This document shows positions 17,991 through 24,858 of a stretch of 33,953 nucleotides of DNA, piece after piece. Position numbers and translations under genes: made by a program. Location of the stretch: assembly GCA_934230115.1 (NCBI GenBank), contig CAKQEI010000019.1:1-33953 (forward strand), in the 5' to 3' direction. Positions within the stretch are counted from its first letter, which is position 1. Each line of letters begins with the position of its first letter. The notes below the pieces were generated by a model. It was not told where the DNA came from. It searched no databases and worked only from the letters and a program-made list of their open reading frames with translations. Source of the stretch: an uncultured Prevotella sp. GTDB taxonomy: Bacteria; Bacteroidota; Bacteroidia; Bacteroidales; Bacteroidaceae.

Positions 17991-18749
17991 ATGAAAAAAA
18001 TACTCCTATCAATGGCAATGCTTCTCACTCTTGGAAGCTCAGCTACGGTTAGTGCACAACGTCACCGCCACACACCCCGCACGGAGACAGTAGCCAAAGA
18101 TTCCGCCAAAAGCAAAAACGAGGGCATTGAAGCTTATTCAGACACATCATCAGTGGCTACTGCCGACTCAGCAGCTTATGACACAACAGTTCCCGTAACC
18201 GACAGCGACAGCTTTGACCAGAGCGACTTCGACAACCCATTCTCATGGTTTGCCCATCTCAGCTCGACAAGCTTTTCAGGAGTAGCATTCATTATAGTTG
18301 TATTGCTTATGTTTATACTCCTCTTGATGCCTCTGATAATAGTACTGCTCATCATACGCTATTTCATTAAGCGCCACAACGACCGCGTGCGCTTGGCAGA
18401 GAAAGCTATGGAGACAGGACAAATGCTCAACGACGAGGACATGCCACTCAGAAAGAAGTCGCCTGAGTATATGTGGCAACGTGGCATCAAGAATGTATCA
18501 ATAGGCTTAGGTCTTATGATTTTCTTTTGGTTTCTTGGTGCCGAGTCCTTAGCAGGAATAGGTGGACTCATAGCTTGCCTTGGAGCCGGACAGATGTTTA
18601 TGGTGAGATACAACTACAACACCAAGTTCGGACGCAAGGATAATGACAACGATGACAACTTCAATGATTTCAACGATTTCAACGATTTCAACGATTTCAA
18701 TGGCGACATATCTGATTTGAAATTCGGAGATGAAGATAAGAAGAAATAA
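17991..18749 (+). CDS. DUF6249 family membrane protein
   Basis: A 252-aa envelope protein resembling DUF6249 of Bacteroidales, unknown function. Signal peptide (1-22, ending TVSAQ), a Ser/Thr/Asp-rich extracytoplasmic stretch (about 25-85), a strong transmembrane helix (about 98-123), a basic and helical cytoplasmic part (RHNDRVRLAEKAMETGQM), two further hydrophobic segments (about 168-200) and a charged end with five consecutive FND-type repeats followed by KFGDEDKKK. It precedes an ECF sigma gene by 74 nt and a DUF5056 gene follows, so it likely belongs to that signalling unit, perhaps as sensor or target. A candidate ECF promoter lies upstream. Confidence 0.8.
   Translation: MKKILLSMAMLLTLGSSATVSAQRHRHTPRTETVAKDSAKSKNEGIEAYSDTSSVATADSAAYDTTVPVTDSDSFDQSDFDNPFSWFAHLSSTSFSGVAFIIVVLLMFILLLMPLIIVLLIIRYFIKRHNDRVRLAEKAMETGQMLNDEDMPLRKKSPEYMWQRGIKNVSIGLGLMIFFWFLGAESLAGIGGLIACLGAGQMFMVRYNYNTKFGRKDNDNDDNFNDFNDFNDFNDFNGDISDLKFGDEDKKK
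18660..18704 (+). repeat. 9-bp coding minisatellite (FND repeats)
   Basis: Five consecutive 9-nt units of the type TTCAA(T/C)GAT, the last one diverged, encode FND repeats in the C-terminal tail of the DUF6249 protein. The unit is a multiple of three, so copy-number change would alter length without shifting the frame. Confidence 0.85.
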
Positions 18750-18823
18750 TCGAAAAAAACTTTTTACTCCAAAACGTAGTAAATTCGGCGTTTCGTGCGT
18801 CTATATAGTATAATAATAAAAAA

Positions 18824-19363
18824 ATGAAGGAAAACAACGATCTCTCTCTTGTCTCTCAGGTGGCTGAGTTTCACGACCGTGCGGCTTTCGACCGTCTGGT
18901 GGTGAAATATCAGTCACCTATAAGGCGATTCTTCCTTCACCAGACATTGGGAGACGCACAGCTGAGCGACGACCTCGCCCAGGACACCTTCATCAAAGCC
19001 TATGTCAACATCGGGAAGTTTCGCGGGCAAGCTGCATTCTCCACATGGCTCTACCGCATAGCCTGCAATGTGCTCTACGATTATCACCGACGGTTGCGCC
19101 CTACCGACGACATCGACTCTTCTGAAGCCATACGCCATAACACATACAATAGCGATACCAACATGAAGCTTGACGTCTACGATGCCCTTAGGCGACTTGG
19201 CGACAAGGAGCGCACCTGTGTCACACTGCAACTCATCGACGGCTATCCCATTGACAAGATTTCGGAAATCACGGGCATGGCAGCAGGAACAGTCAAGTCG
19301 CATCTGTTCAGAGGAAAAGAGAAGCTAACGGCATTTCTGCGAAAGAACGGATACGACAAATAG
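18824..19363 (+). CDS. ECF-type RNA polymerase sigma factor
   Basis: A 179-aa sigma-70 family, extracytoplasmic-function group. Region 2 (about 18-85): FDRLVVKYQSPIRRFFLHQTLGDAQLSDDLAQDTFIKAYVNIGKFRGQAAFSTWLYRIACN. Region 4 (about 125-175): CVTLQLIDGYPIDKISEITGMAAGTVKSHLFRGKEKL. Length fits the group. No classical anti-sigma gene follows; instead a membrane DUF5056 protein gene follows after 50 nt, which is the usual neighbour in Bacteroides and probably controls sigma activity. The upstream gene encodes a DUF6249 membrane protein. The unit may respond to envelope stress. Confidence 0.93.
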   Translation: MKENNDLSLVSQVAEFHDRAAFDRLVVKYQSPIRRFFLHQTLGDAQLSDDLAQDTFIKAYVNIGKFRGQAAFSTWLYRIACNVLYDYHRRLRPTDDIDSSEAIRHNTYNSDTNMKLDVYDALRRLGDKERTCVTLQLIDGYPIDKISEITGMAAGTVKSHLFRGKEKLTAFLRKNGYDK

Positions 19364-19413
19364 CTGAATATATAGCCAATCTATCAATATCAGTCTTAAA
19401 ATTTTTTTGACTT

Positions 19414-19857
19414 ATGATCAACGAAAAGAATTTAACAAGTAATAATGGTACTGTCGATGAGGAGCTGCTGCGCAGTTTCTTCGCCGGCAGTGTGCGTATG
19501 CACATTGCCGACAACGGCTTTTCACGCAATGTGATGCAACGTCTGCAGGAAGAAGTTCCTGCACGCCAACGCATGATTTACAACTTGTGGACAGCCTTAT
19601 GGTCGGTTGCCTGCATAGTGGCTTTCTTCCTTGTTGACGGCATAGACATAATAAGAGGCTACTTGAGCAAAGCCGCTGTCTATGCGAGCAGCCTGTTGCC
19701 TAAAGTTGATTTAAACACACTTAAGTCGCAACCCGACTTCCACTCGATTATGTCCCACATCCAAGCTTCTGGTTCCACAATAGTTATGGTTATGCTTACT
19801 GTAGTGGTGCTGAGCAGCGTGGTGTTGTGGGATGCTGAAGAGCAGTTGAGGGGTTAA
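19414..19857 (+). CDS. DUF5056 family membrane protein, possible anti-sigma factor
   Basis: A 147-aa membrane protein resembling DUF5056. The N-terminal cytoplasmic part (about 1-55) contains DEELLRSFFAGSVRMHIADNGFSRNVMQRLQEEVPAR, with the NGFS(x)xVMxRL pattern of that family, and no zinc-binding HxxxCxxC. Two hydrophobic segments follow (about 57-76 and 118-138), separated by a periplasmic stretch. Its place directly after the ECF sigma gene suggests that the N-terminal part binds the sigma factor; this is inferred from genomic position only. The gene ends at a 22-bp terminator stem shared with the converging porE gene. Confidence 0.78.
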   Translation: MINEKNLTSNNGTVDEELLRSFFAGSVRMHIADNGFSRNVMQRLQEEVPARQRMIYNLWTALWSVACIVAFFLVDGIDIIRGYLSKAAVYASSLLPKVDLNTLKSQPDFHSIMSHIQASGSTIVMVMLTVVVLSSVVLWDAEEQLRG

Positions 19858-19863
19858 AGAATT

Positions 19864-19933
19864 AAGGAGTCAGAAGTTAAGCCATATGTTTTCTATTCAT
19901 TAAATAAGGTAATGGCTTAACTTCTGACTCCTT
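19864..19933. terminator. Long-stem bidirectional terminator
   Basis: A perfect 22-bp inverted repeat (arms 19864-19885 and 19912-19933) with a 26-nt loop lies between the converging DUF5056 and porE genes. The 3' arm ends in CTCCTTTT on the plus strand. Confidence 0.85.
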
Positions 19934-19949
19934 TTCGCTTGCGAAGAAA

Positions 19950-22094
19950 TCATTCTATATAAAAGTCCAAGTCTTCCTTCTTGTCCTTATCGGCAGAGGA
20001 AGGCTTTTTTGCATCCTTGCCAATGTTCTTTTTCAGTTTGCCGTCCTTGTCAAACATTCCGTATGTAGTGCGCAGCACGATGAACTCTGTACGGCGGTTC
20101 AGCTGGTTGCATATCTCCTGCTTGCCCTTGTCGAGCTTCTTTATGAACTCCTCGCCGAGCACATCGTTCTCCTTAAGCCAATTATACTTCTCGGTGAGCT
20201 TCTTGCGTATTGTCTTAGGCTTCTCCTTGCCGTAGCCAACTGGCGAGAGACGGTCGCGGGCAATACCCTTGTTTGTAAGATATTCCACCACCGATTCGGC
20301 GCGGCGCTGGGAGAGTCGCTTGTTGTATTCAGCCGAACCCTTATAGTCGCAATGTGCCGAGAGCTCGATGGTTACGTTAGGATTCTCGTTCAACAGCTTC
20401 ACAAGTTCGTCAAGCGACTTCTCTGATTCTGGACGCAGCGTAGCCTTGTCGAAGTCGTAAAAGATGTTGTCGATAAGCACAGGAGCCGAGATAGAAGCCA
20501 ACGGAAACTGCAACACATGCTCATACGACTCGTCAGAGGGCCGTATGCTCAGTTCCTCCTTGTGGTTGAGAAATCCCTTGCATGTGGCAAGGAATATATA
20601 GTCGGTGCCAGGATTAAGCTGTCGCTCAAACGAGCCATCGCCCTTCACGCTAAGCTTCTCGTTGGTGCCGTCGGACCCCACAAGATAAACCACAGCCGAA
20701 GGCAACTCGTAGCCATCCTGCTCGTAGACCCATCCCTTCACACTCTGTATTATCTCAGGATTCTCGAAACTGTATATATGATCCCATCCACGACCATCGT
20801 TGCGGTTGGAGGCGAAATAGCCACGATTGTGCACTCCCTCGAAAGTCATGCCGAAGTCGTCGGCTTGTGAATTGAGCGGATAGCCTGGATGGGCCACATG
20901 ATACTTGCCGTCCCTCCCCACAGAGGCTATGAATATGTCGAGACCGCCCATGCCAGGATGGCCGTCGCTTGAGAAATACAAGTCGCCATTGGGACGGAAC
21001 GTTGGGAACATCTCGTTGCCCGGAGTGTTTATTGGCTCGCCAAGATTCTCCACGCCACCCAGTCCGGCGGGAGTGATACGTGCTCGCCAAATGTCCATTC
21101 CACCCATTCCACCAGGCATGTCGCTCACGAAATAAAGCCACTCACCATCGGGCGACACTGCAGGATGAGCATAACTTGAGAGCGTGTCGGCTGTTATCTT
21201 CAATTCCGTAGGCTTGCCCCATGCAGCGTCGGAGCGCGCCGACGTGACTATCTGTGCGTAGCGTGGATAAGACGCGTCGCTCACACACTGAGTGAGATAC
21301 ATAGTGCGCTGGTCGGGTGTAAGAGCGCAAGCCCCCTCGTCGAAGTCGGTGTTCAGTCCACCCGTCACCGCCTCAGGCTTCGACCAATGTCCCTTGTCGT
21401 CCTTCTCCGACATGAAAATGTCGGCAGGTTTAGCTCCCGTGATGCCGCTAAGCTCGTTGCCTTGGGCATCGTTGCGTGTTGATGTGAAATAAAGATACTC
21501 GTGTTGGTCGCCAGCAAGCACAGGCGAATAGTCGTCGCGCCGAGAGTTGAACACGTCCATACGCTTCACCTTGTAGCGTGAACCTTCCTGCTTCCATTGC
21601 GGAGCTTTCTGCGCAGAGAGGAGTCCATTCTGAGCCAGTTGCTTGGCAGCCTTTATGTCCATTTGGTTGGGCTTTGTTCTGTCAGGCTCCTGATACGCCC
21701 CGTTGTTGATGGAATCGAGCACTATACCAAACTGTTCAGCTGCCTGTTTGTAGGAGCCAGTCTTAAGCAACTGGCGCGCATAGGCAAGTCGGTCAGCAGC
21801 AGAGGCTCTGCCATAGCGTATGGCGTTGGCATAGGCAGCAGATGCCTTCTGCGTAGCGTTGATGCGCTCGTTGCAATGAGCTATCTTCAATGCTATGTCG
21901 CCTCGCCTTGCCTTCTCCTTGGGCGCGGTCTTGCTGTAGGCCTGTCTGAACTGGTTTGCTGCGTCATAGTATTCGCCTATGGCAAGATACTTCTCGCCCT
22001 TCTTGAGGTTCTTGTCGGCACCACAACCCGCCAACGTGGTAGTAGTCAGTACAGCCGACAAAAACCAAAAAACGATATGTAGATATTGCTTCAT
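19950..22094 (-). CDS. porE: PorE-like T9SS lipoprotein: TPR, beta-propeller, CRD, OmpA
   Basis: A 714-aa lipoprotein with the domain order known for PorE of Porphyromonas gingivalis, a T9SS component that links the system to peptidoglycan. Lipobox LAGC (Cys24); TPR region (about 28-170, KKGEKYLAIGEYYDAANQF); PD40 beta-propeller (about 185-450) with repeated YFTSTR, SPDGEWLYFVSD and RPNGDLYFSSD motifs and GMGG-DIW/IF blades; carboxypeptidase-regulatory-like beta domain (about 465-545, VKGWVYEQDGYELP); OmpA-like peptidoglycan-binding domain (about 555-690) with FYDFDKATLRPES, SAHCDYKGSAEYNKRLSQRRAESV. A charged Lys/Asp tail follows. The other PD40-OmpA proteins of Bacteroidota are the main alternative. 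Its own promoter lies about 205-235 nt upstream, leaving a long leader. Confidence 0.85.
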   Translation of the reverse strand: MKQYLHIVFWFLSAVLTTTTLAGCGADKNLKKGEKYLAIGEYYDAANQFRQAYSKTAPKEKARRGDIALKIAHCNERINATQKASAAYANAIRYGRASAADRLAYARQLLKTGSYKQAAEQFGIVLDSINNGAYQEPDRTKPNQMDIKAAKQLAQNGLLSAQKAPQWKQEGSRYKVKRMDVFNSRRDDYSPVLAGDQHEYLYFTSTRNDAQGNELSGITGAKPADIFMSEKDDKGHWSKPEAVTGGLNTDFDEGACALTPDQRTMYLTQCVSDASYPRYAQIVTSARSDAAWGKPTELKITADTLSSYAHPAVSPDGEWLYFVSDMPGGMGGMDIWRARITPAGLGGVENLGEPINTPGNEMFPTFRPNGDLYFSSDGHPGMGGLDIFIASVGRDGKYHVAHPGYPLNSQADDFGMTFEGVHNRGYFASNRNDGRGWDHIYSFENPEIIQSVKGWVYEQDGYELPSAVVYLVGSDGTNEKLSVKGDGSFERQLNPGTDYIFLATCKGFLNHKEELSIRPSDESYEHVLQFPLASISAPVLIDNIFYDFDKATLRPESEKSLDELVKLLNENPNVTIELSAHCDYKGSAEYNKRLSQRRAESVVEYLTNKGIARDRLSPVGYGKEKPKTIRKKLTEKYNWLKENDVLGEEFIKKLDKGKQEICNQLNRRTEFIVLRTTYGMFDKDGKLKKNIGKDAKKPSSADKDKKEDLDFYIE

Positions 22095-22213
22095 ACGATT
22101 GTTGCATTTTACAAGAAACGAGCAGATAAGTTGACTTGACCACCCGTCTCCATAAGTTGTATACTAATAACGCAGGAAAAGAATGGTTATTGTGAAGGAG
22201 CTGATTTTTGAAA

Positions 22214-22257
22214 TGCGCTTGCGCAATCATTCAACACTCCACATTCAACATTTTCCT
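22214..22257. repeat. TGCGC hairpin with CATTCAA repeats (second copy)
   Basis: The hairpin TGCGC-TT-GCGCA (22214-22225) is followed by CATTCAA repeats (22228-22257). It is the reverse arrangement of the tract after the nuclease gene (4951-4994). It lies within the porE leader transcript. Confidence 0.5.
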
Positions 22258-22298
22258 TCCTGCCGAGAGCGTATTTTTTATGATTAATTTCACACTTG

Positions 22299-22329
22299 CA
22301 AAGTTACGGCTTTCTATCCACACTTGCAA
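22299..22329 (-). promoter_or_regulatory. porE promoter (TTG-N20-TAACTTTG, minus strand)
   Basis: On the minus strand TTG (22329 to 22327) and TAACTTTG (22306 to 22299) are 20 nt apart, a good Bacteroidota match. Start of transcription would be near 22295, giving a leader of about 200 nt before the porE ATG at 22094. Confidence 0.75.
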
Positions 22330-22409
22330 TAGCTAAGGCGAAGTAGCAGTCATGAATGTGGAGGTTGATTGTTTGCGAGAACGTTTTAATTGAAAAAAGC
22401 TCTGTTCAG

Positions 22410-22467
22410 GTGTCTACTTCCTATGAAGTGGACAGGTGGACACTTTTTATTTATAGGAAGTAGACAC
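22410..22467. repeat. Competing inverted repeats (15-bp arms, shared 5' arm)
   Basis: GTGTCTACTTCCTAT (22410-22424) pairs perfectly with 22453-22467. Its part TGTCTACTTC (22411-22420) can instead pair with GAAGTGGACA (22425-22434) with one T:G wobble. The two hairpins exclude one another. A GTGGACA motif is also repeated (22428 and 22436). It lies upstream of the -7 element of the small gene, so it is not in that transcript; it could be a mobile element remnant. Confidence 0.65.
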
Positions 22468-22508
22468 ATAAACATGGCAAGGAGACATCTTAAACGAAAT
22501 AAAAATAG

Positions 22509-22516
22509 TATCTTTG
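22509..22516 (+). promoter_or_regulatory. Bacteroidota -7 promoter element (TATCTTTG)
   Basis: TATCTTTG matches TAnnTTTG and lies only 4 nt before the first ATG (22521), so transcription would begin about at that ATG. Either the mRNA is leaderless or translation starts at the ATG at 22542. Confidence 0.65.
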
Positions 22517-22541
22517 CGGAATGAAAGAATTATTAGAAACA

Positions 22542-22766
22542 ATGCCAAGAATTGAATTAGCCCTACTCATCATTGGGGCTTTTGTACTTATGATAAGCAT
22601 CATCTTAGGATATGCCATGATAAATGAGTACAAGATGTATCTTGAGGATCATTTGAGAGCTCGATTCAGCCTCTCCGATTTCCTCAAGAGAGAACGCTTT
22701 TATATTTACTTGCTGTTGGTATCCATATTCATCATGCTGTTAAACCTTTTATATTTCCTGGAATAA
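22542..22766 (+). CDS. Small two-TM membrane protein of unknown function
   Basis: A 74-aa protein (81 aa if the ATG at 22521 is used) with two transmembrane helices (LALLIIGAFVLMISIILGYAMI and FYIYLLLVSIFIMLLNLLYFL) joined by a charged loop (NEYKMYLEDHLRARFSLSDFLKRER). I do not recognise a family. The shorter start is preferred because the promoter lies directly before the first ATG. It is followed by a small inverted repeat (22755-22786) overlapping its stop. It is isolated between the porE promoter region and tRNA-Pro. It has its own promoter and unbroken hydrophobic pattern, so a real small membrane protein is likely. Confidence 0.6.
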   Translation: MPRIELALLIIGAFVLMISIILGYAMINEYKMYLEDHLRARFSLSDFLKRERFYIYLLLVSIFIMLLNLLYFLE

Positions 22767-22786
22767 GTTTATTATCTTTCCAGGAA
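22755..22786 (+). terminator. Weak inverted repeat at the end of the small membrane gene
   Basis: TTCCTGGA (22755-22762) and TCCAGGAA (22779-22786) form 8-bp arms around a 16-nt loop, overlapping the stop codon. A direct repeat GGAATAAGTTT is superimposed. It may act as a terminator. Confidence 0.35.
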
Positions 22787-22846
22787 TAAGTTTCGGCTCG
22801 AATGGATAAGTTGGGGCTTTATCGCAATCGTGAGTATATAAAAGCG

Positions 22847-22887
22847 ACAAGGGTCAAAACACTGAATATCAGTATTTTGACCCTTGT
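22847..22887 (-). terminator. Terminator of the tRNA-Pro unit
   Basis: Perfect 13-bp arms (22847-22859 and 22875-22887, ACAAGGGTCAAAA and its complement) with an inner ACTG/CAGT hairpin begin 3 nt beyond the tRNA 3' end on the minus strand. It serves the tRNA and may also stop plus-strand transcription. Confidence 0.8.
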
Positions 22888-22890
22888 AAG

Positions 22891-22964
22891 TCGGGATGAC
22901 TGGACTCGAACCAGCGACCTCACGCCCCCCAGACGCGTGCGCTAACCAACTGCGCTACATCCCG
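22891..22964 (-). tRNA. tRNA-Pro (anticodon GGG)
   Basis: Complete cloverleaf on the minus strand: acceptor CGGGATG / CATCCCG (22964-22958 and 22898-22892), D arm GCGC...GCGC, anticodon stem CGCGT / GCGTG with loop CTGGGGG giving anticodon GGG, and T arm GCTGG-TTCGAGT-CCAGT. The discriminator base is A (22891). No CCA is encoded. The GGG anticodon reads CCC and CCU. Confidence 0.95.
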
Positions 22965-22983
22965 TACTTCTTAAAAGCGAGTG

Positions 22984-23015
22984 CAAAGTTAGCACTAAAA
23001 ATTGAAACGACCAAA
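22984..23015 (-). promoter_or_regulatory. tRNA-Pro promoter (TTTG-N20-TAACTTTG, minus strand)
   Basis: On the minus strand TTTG (23015 to 23012) and TAACTTTG (22991 to 22984) are 20 nt apart, a full Bacteroidota promoter. It lies 20 nt upstream of the tRNA 5' end. Confidence 0.85.
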
Positions 23016-23086
23016 TTTATTTGCAACTTTTTTACCGTTTGCATAGAAATTTGCTGCATTTTTTAACTCTACTTATGCCTGCTTAC

Positions 23087-23117
23087 TTGTGAGGATGGAT
23101 TTATTTTTCTAACTTTG
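23087..23117 (+). promoter_or_regulatory. aroA promoter (TTG-N20-TAACTTTG)
   Basis: TTG (23087-23089) and TAACTTTG (23110-23117) are 20 nt apart, 34 nt before the aroA ATG. Since no further promoter is obvious up to tsaE, it may drive aroA, the Cys-rich gene, porW, porX and tsaE. Confidence 0.75.
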
Positions 23118-23151
23118 CATTGTAATAATCATTAATTTTAAACTGTCAGCT

Positions 23152-24402
23152 ATGCAATATATATTAACAGCACCGTCTGCACTCAACACCACTATAACAC
23201 TCCCATCATCAAAGAGCATCAGCAACCGCGCCCTCATCATCCACGCGCTGTCAAAAGGCGACTTGATGCCCGACAACCTTTCGGTGTGCGACGACACCGA
23301 GGTGATTGTCAACGCATTGATGTGCAACCCCGACGTGATAGACATAAAAGCAGCGGGCACAGCCATGCGTTTCATGACAGCCTACCTGTCGGTGACGCCT
23401 GGCGAACACGTGATAACTGGCACTGAGCGCATGAAGAAACGCCCTATAGCCGTTCTTGTGGACGCGCTTAGATATATAGGTGCTAATATAGAATATGTGG
23501 GCGAGGAGGGATTTCCACCCTTGCGCATAAAGGGACATCCGCTTGCTGGAGGCTACATGGAAGTGCCTGCCAACATCAGCTCGCAGTATATATCTGCCCT
23601 TCTTATGATTGGTCCTGTGCTGAAAAACGGCCTTGAACTAAAAATGAAGGGCGACATCGCGTCGCGCCCTTACATCGACCTCACACTATGGATGATGCGT
23701 GAGTTTGGAGCTGACGCAGATTGGAGCGATGTTGACACCGTAAAGGTGAACCCCAAGCCCTATCAGCAACACAAATATCTTATAGAGAACGACTGGAGCG
23801 CATCGTCTTACTGGTATGAGATGATGGCGCTGATGGGCGATCAGGAATCGACCGTTGCCCTGCGCGGTCTTTTCGACGCCTCAAAGCAAGGCGACTCTAT
23901 TGTGAAGTACATATTCTCGCTGCTCGGCGTAAAGACACGATTTGTGGAGGAAGAGGAGGGAGCTGCCCCCGTGGTGAAGCTCAAGAACATGCCTTGCCTA
24001 CTGCCTCGACTCGACTATGACTTTGTGGCTGCCCCCGACCTTGCGCAAACGGTAGTTGTGGCGTGCGCCGTAAAGAACATACCGTTCCGCTTCACCGGAC
24101 TGGCAAGCCTAAAAATAAAGGAAACCGACCGCATTGAGGCCCTCAAGCACGAACTTAGAAAACTCGGCTATGTGCTGCGCGACGAGAACAACGACACATT
24201 AATATGGGACGGCACCATGTGCGAGCCTACATTCGAGCCTATCGACACCTATGAGGACCACCGCATGGCTATGGCGTTCGCTCCTGCCGCTATAAAATTC
24301 CCCAGACTGAGAATCAACAACCCACAAGTTGTGACAAAGTCGTATCCGCAATATTGGGACGACCTGGAAAAAGCAGGATGGAAAATTGAGAAAGTAAAAT
24401 AA
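23152..24402 (+). CDS. aroA: 3-phosphoshikimate 1-carboxyvinyltransferase (EPSP synthase)
   Basis: A 416-aa enzyme of the shikimate pathway: joins phosphoenolpyruvate and shikimate-3-phosphate to give EPSP, precursor of chorismate and aromatic amino acids. Motifs in order: LPSSKSISNRALI (Lys21, Ser22, Arg26 bind the substrates), GTAMRFMTAYLSV, RMKKRPIAVLVDAL, ISSQYISALLMI, KETDRIEAL and YEDHRMAMAF, and KSYPQYWDDL near the end. The first loop reads GTAMRF rather than GNAGT(A/S)xR, i.e. a shortened version as is usual in Bacteroidales. Cytoplasmic. It is followed after 49 nt by a small Cys-rich gene and the T9SS genes. Confidence 0.95.
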   Translation: MQYILTAPSALNTTITLPSSKSISNRALIIHALSKGDLMPDNLSVCDDTEVIVNALMCNPDVIDIKAAGTAMRFMTAYLSVTPGEHVITGTERMKKRPIAVLVDALRYIGANIEYVGEEGFPPLRIKGHPLAGGYMEVPANISSQYISALLMIGPVLKNGLELKMKGDIASRPYIDLTLWMMREFGADADWSDVDTVKVNPKPYQQHKYLIENDWSASSYWYEMMALMGDQESTVALRGLFDASKQGDSIVKYIFSLLGVKTRFVEEEEGAAPVVKLKNMPCLLPRLDYDFVAAPDLAQTVVVACAVKNIPFRFTGLASLKIKETDRIEALKHELRKLGYVLRDENNDTLIWDGTMCEPTFEPIDTYEDHRMAMAFAPAAIKFPRLRINNPQVVTKSYPQYWDDLEKAGWKIEKVK

Positions 24403-24451
24403 AATTGCGCATCTATACGTTATTATATTAAAAGCAACAATATCCCCACAA

Positions 24452-24847
24452 ATGCTGATACTCATACTATCGATCGTAGCACTCGGCATATTCGCCGCCC
24501 TCTACTCCATGCTGTCCAGCCGCGGCAAGCATGGTGAAGACGAGCCAATAACAGTGGCGCAGACATGTGCCACATGCGACGGCACGGCTTCTACCAAATG
24601 CGAACAGGACTGCATGATGGAAGCCTCGACCAAGCCAATAGAATACTTCGACGACGAGGAACTCGACAACTTCCGCGGACGTAAGTCTGATTCCTACACC
24701 GACGACGAGGCAGAACAGTTCTCCGACGTACTCTACACCATGCGCCAGGACGAAGTGGCGGCATGGTGCAGAAGCCTCAACCTGCGCGGCATCGAACTGC
24801 CCAACCAGATAAAGGACGAGGTGGTGATGATGATATCCGACAACTGA
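24452..24847 (+). CDS. Small Cys-rich single-TM protein of unknown function
   Basis: A 131-aa protein with one N-terminal transmembrane helix (about 1-20) and then an acidic soluble region containing five Cys residues: CATC (CxxC), C and C within about 20 residues (TCATCDGTASTKCEQDC) and another in AAWCRSL. The Cys group could hold zinc or an Fe-S cluster or be redox-active; nothing in the sequence decides. The C-terminal half has EVAAWCRSLNLRGIELPNQIKDEVVMMI. It lies between aroA and porW, 11 nt before porW, and I believe such a gene commonly sits here in Bacteroidales, suggesting a link to the T9SS or its assembly; this is unproven. Confidence 0.7.
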   Translation: MLILILSIVALGIFAALYSMLSSRGKHGEDEPITVAQTCATCDGTASTKCEQDCMMEASTKPIEYFDDEELDNFRGRKSDSYTDDEAEQFSDVLYTMRQDEVAAWCRSLNLRGIELPNQIKDEVVMMISDN

Positions 24848-24858
24848 TTTATTTGATT

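Larger units (their letters stand above)
22095..22520. other. Divergent intergenic region between porE and a small membrane protein gene
   Basis: No convincing gene in 426 bases. From left to right it holds the roughly 200-nt porE leader, a CATTCAA-type repeat with a TGCGC hairpin (22214-22257), the porE promoter (22299-22329, minus strand), a set of competing hairpins (22410-22467), and the promoter of the small membrane protein (22509-22516). Confidence 0.65.

Noticed and set aside
18758..18803. Second ECF-type promoter (AACTTTTT ... CGTCTA) before the sigma gene
   Set aside because: The two elements are 32 nt apart, far more than the usual 16-17; another AAC nearer by is also misplaced.
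22891..22964. tRNA-Pro as an integration site for a mobile element
   Set aside because: No integrase, no duplicated tRNA end and ordinary genes on both sides.
24763..24858. Longer start of PorW at 24763
   Set aside because: It overlaps the Cys-rich gene out of frame and puts 32 residues before the lipoprotein signal.
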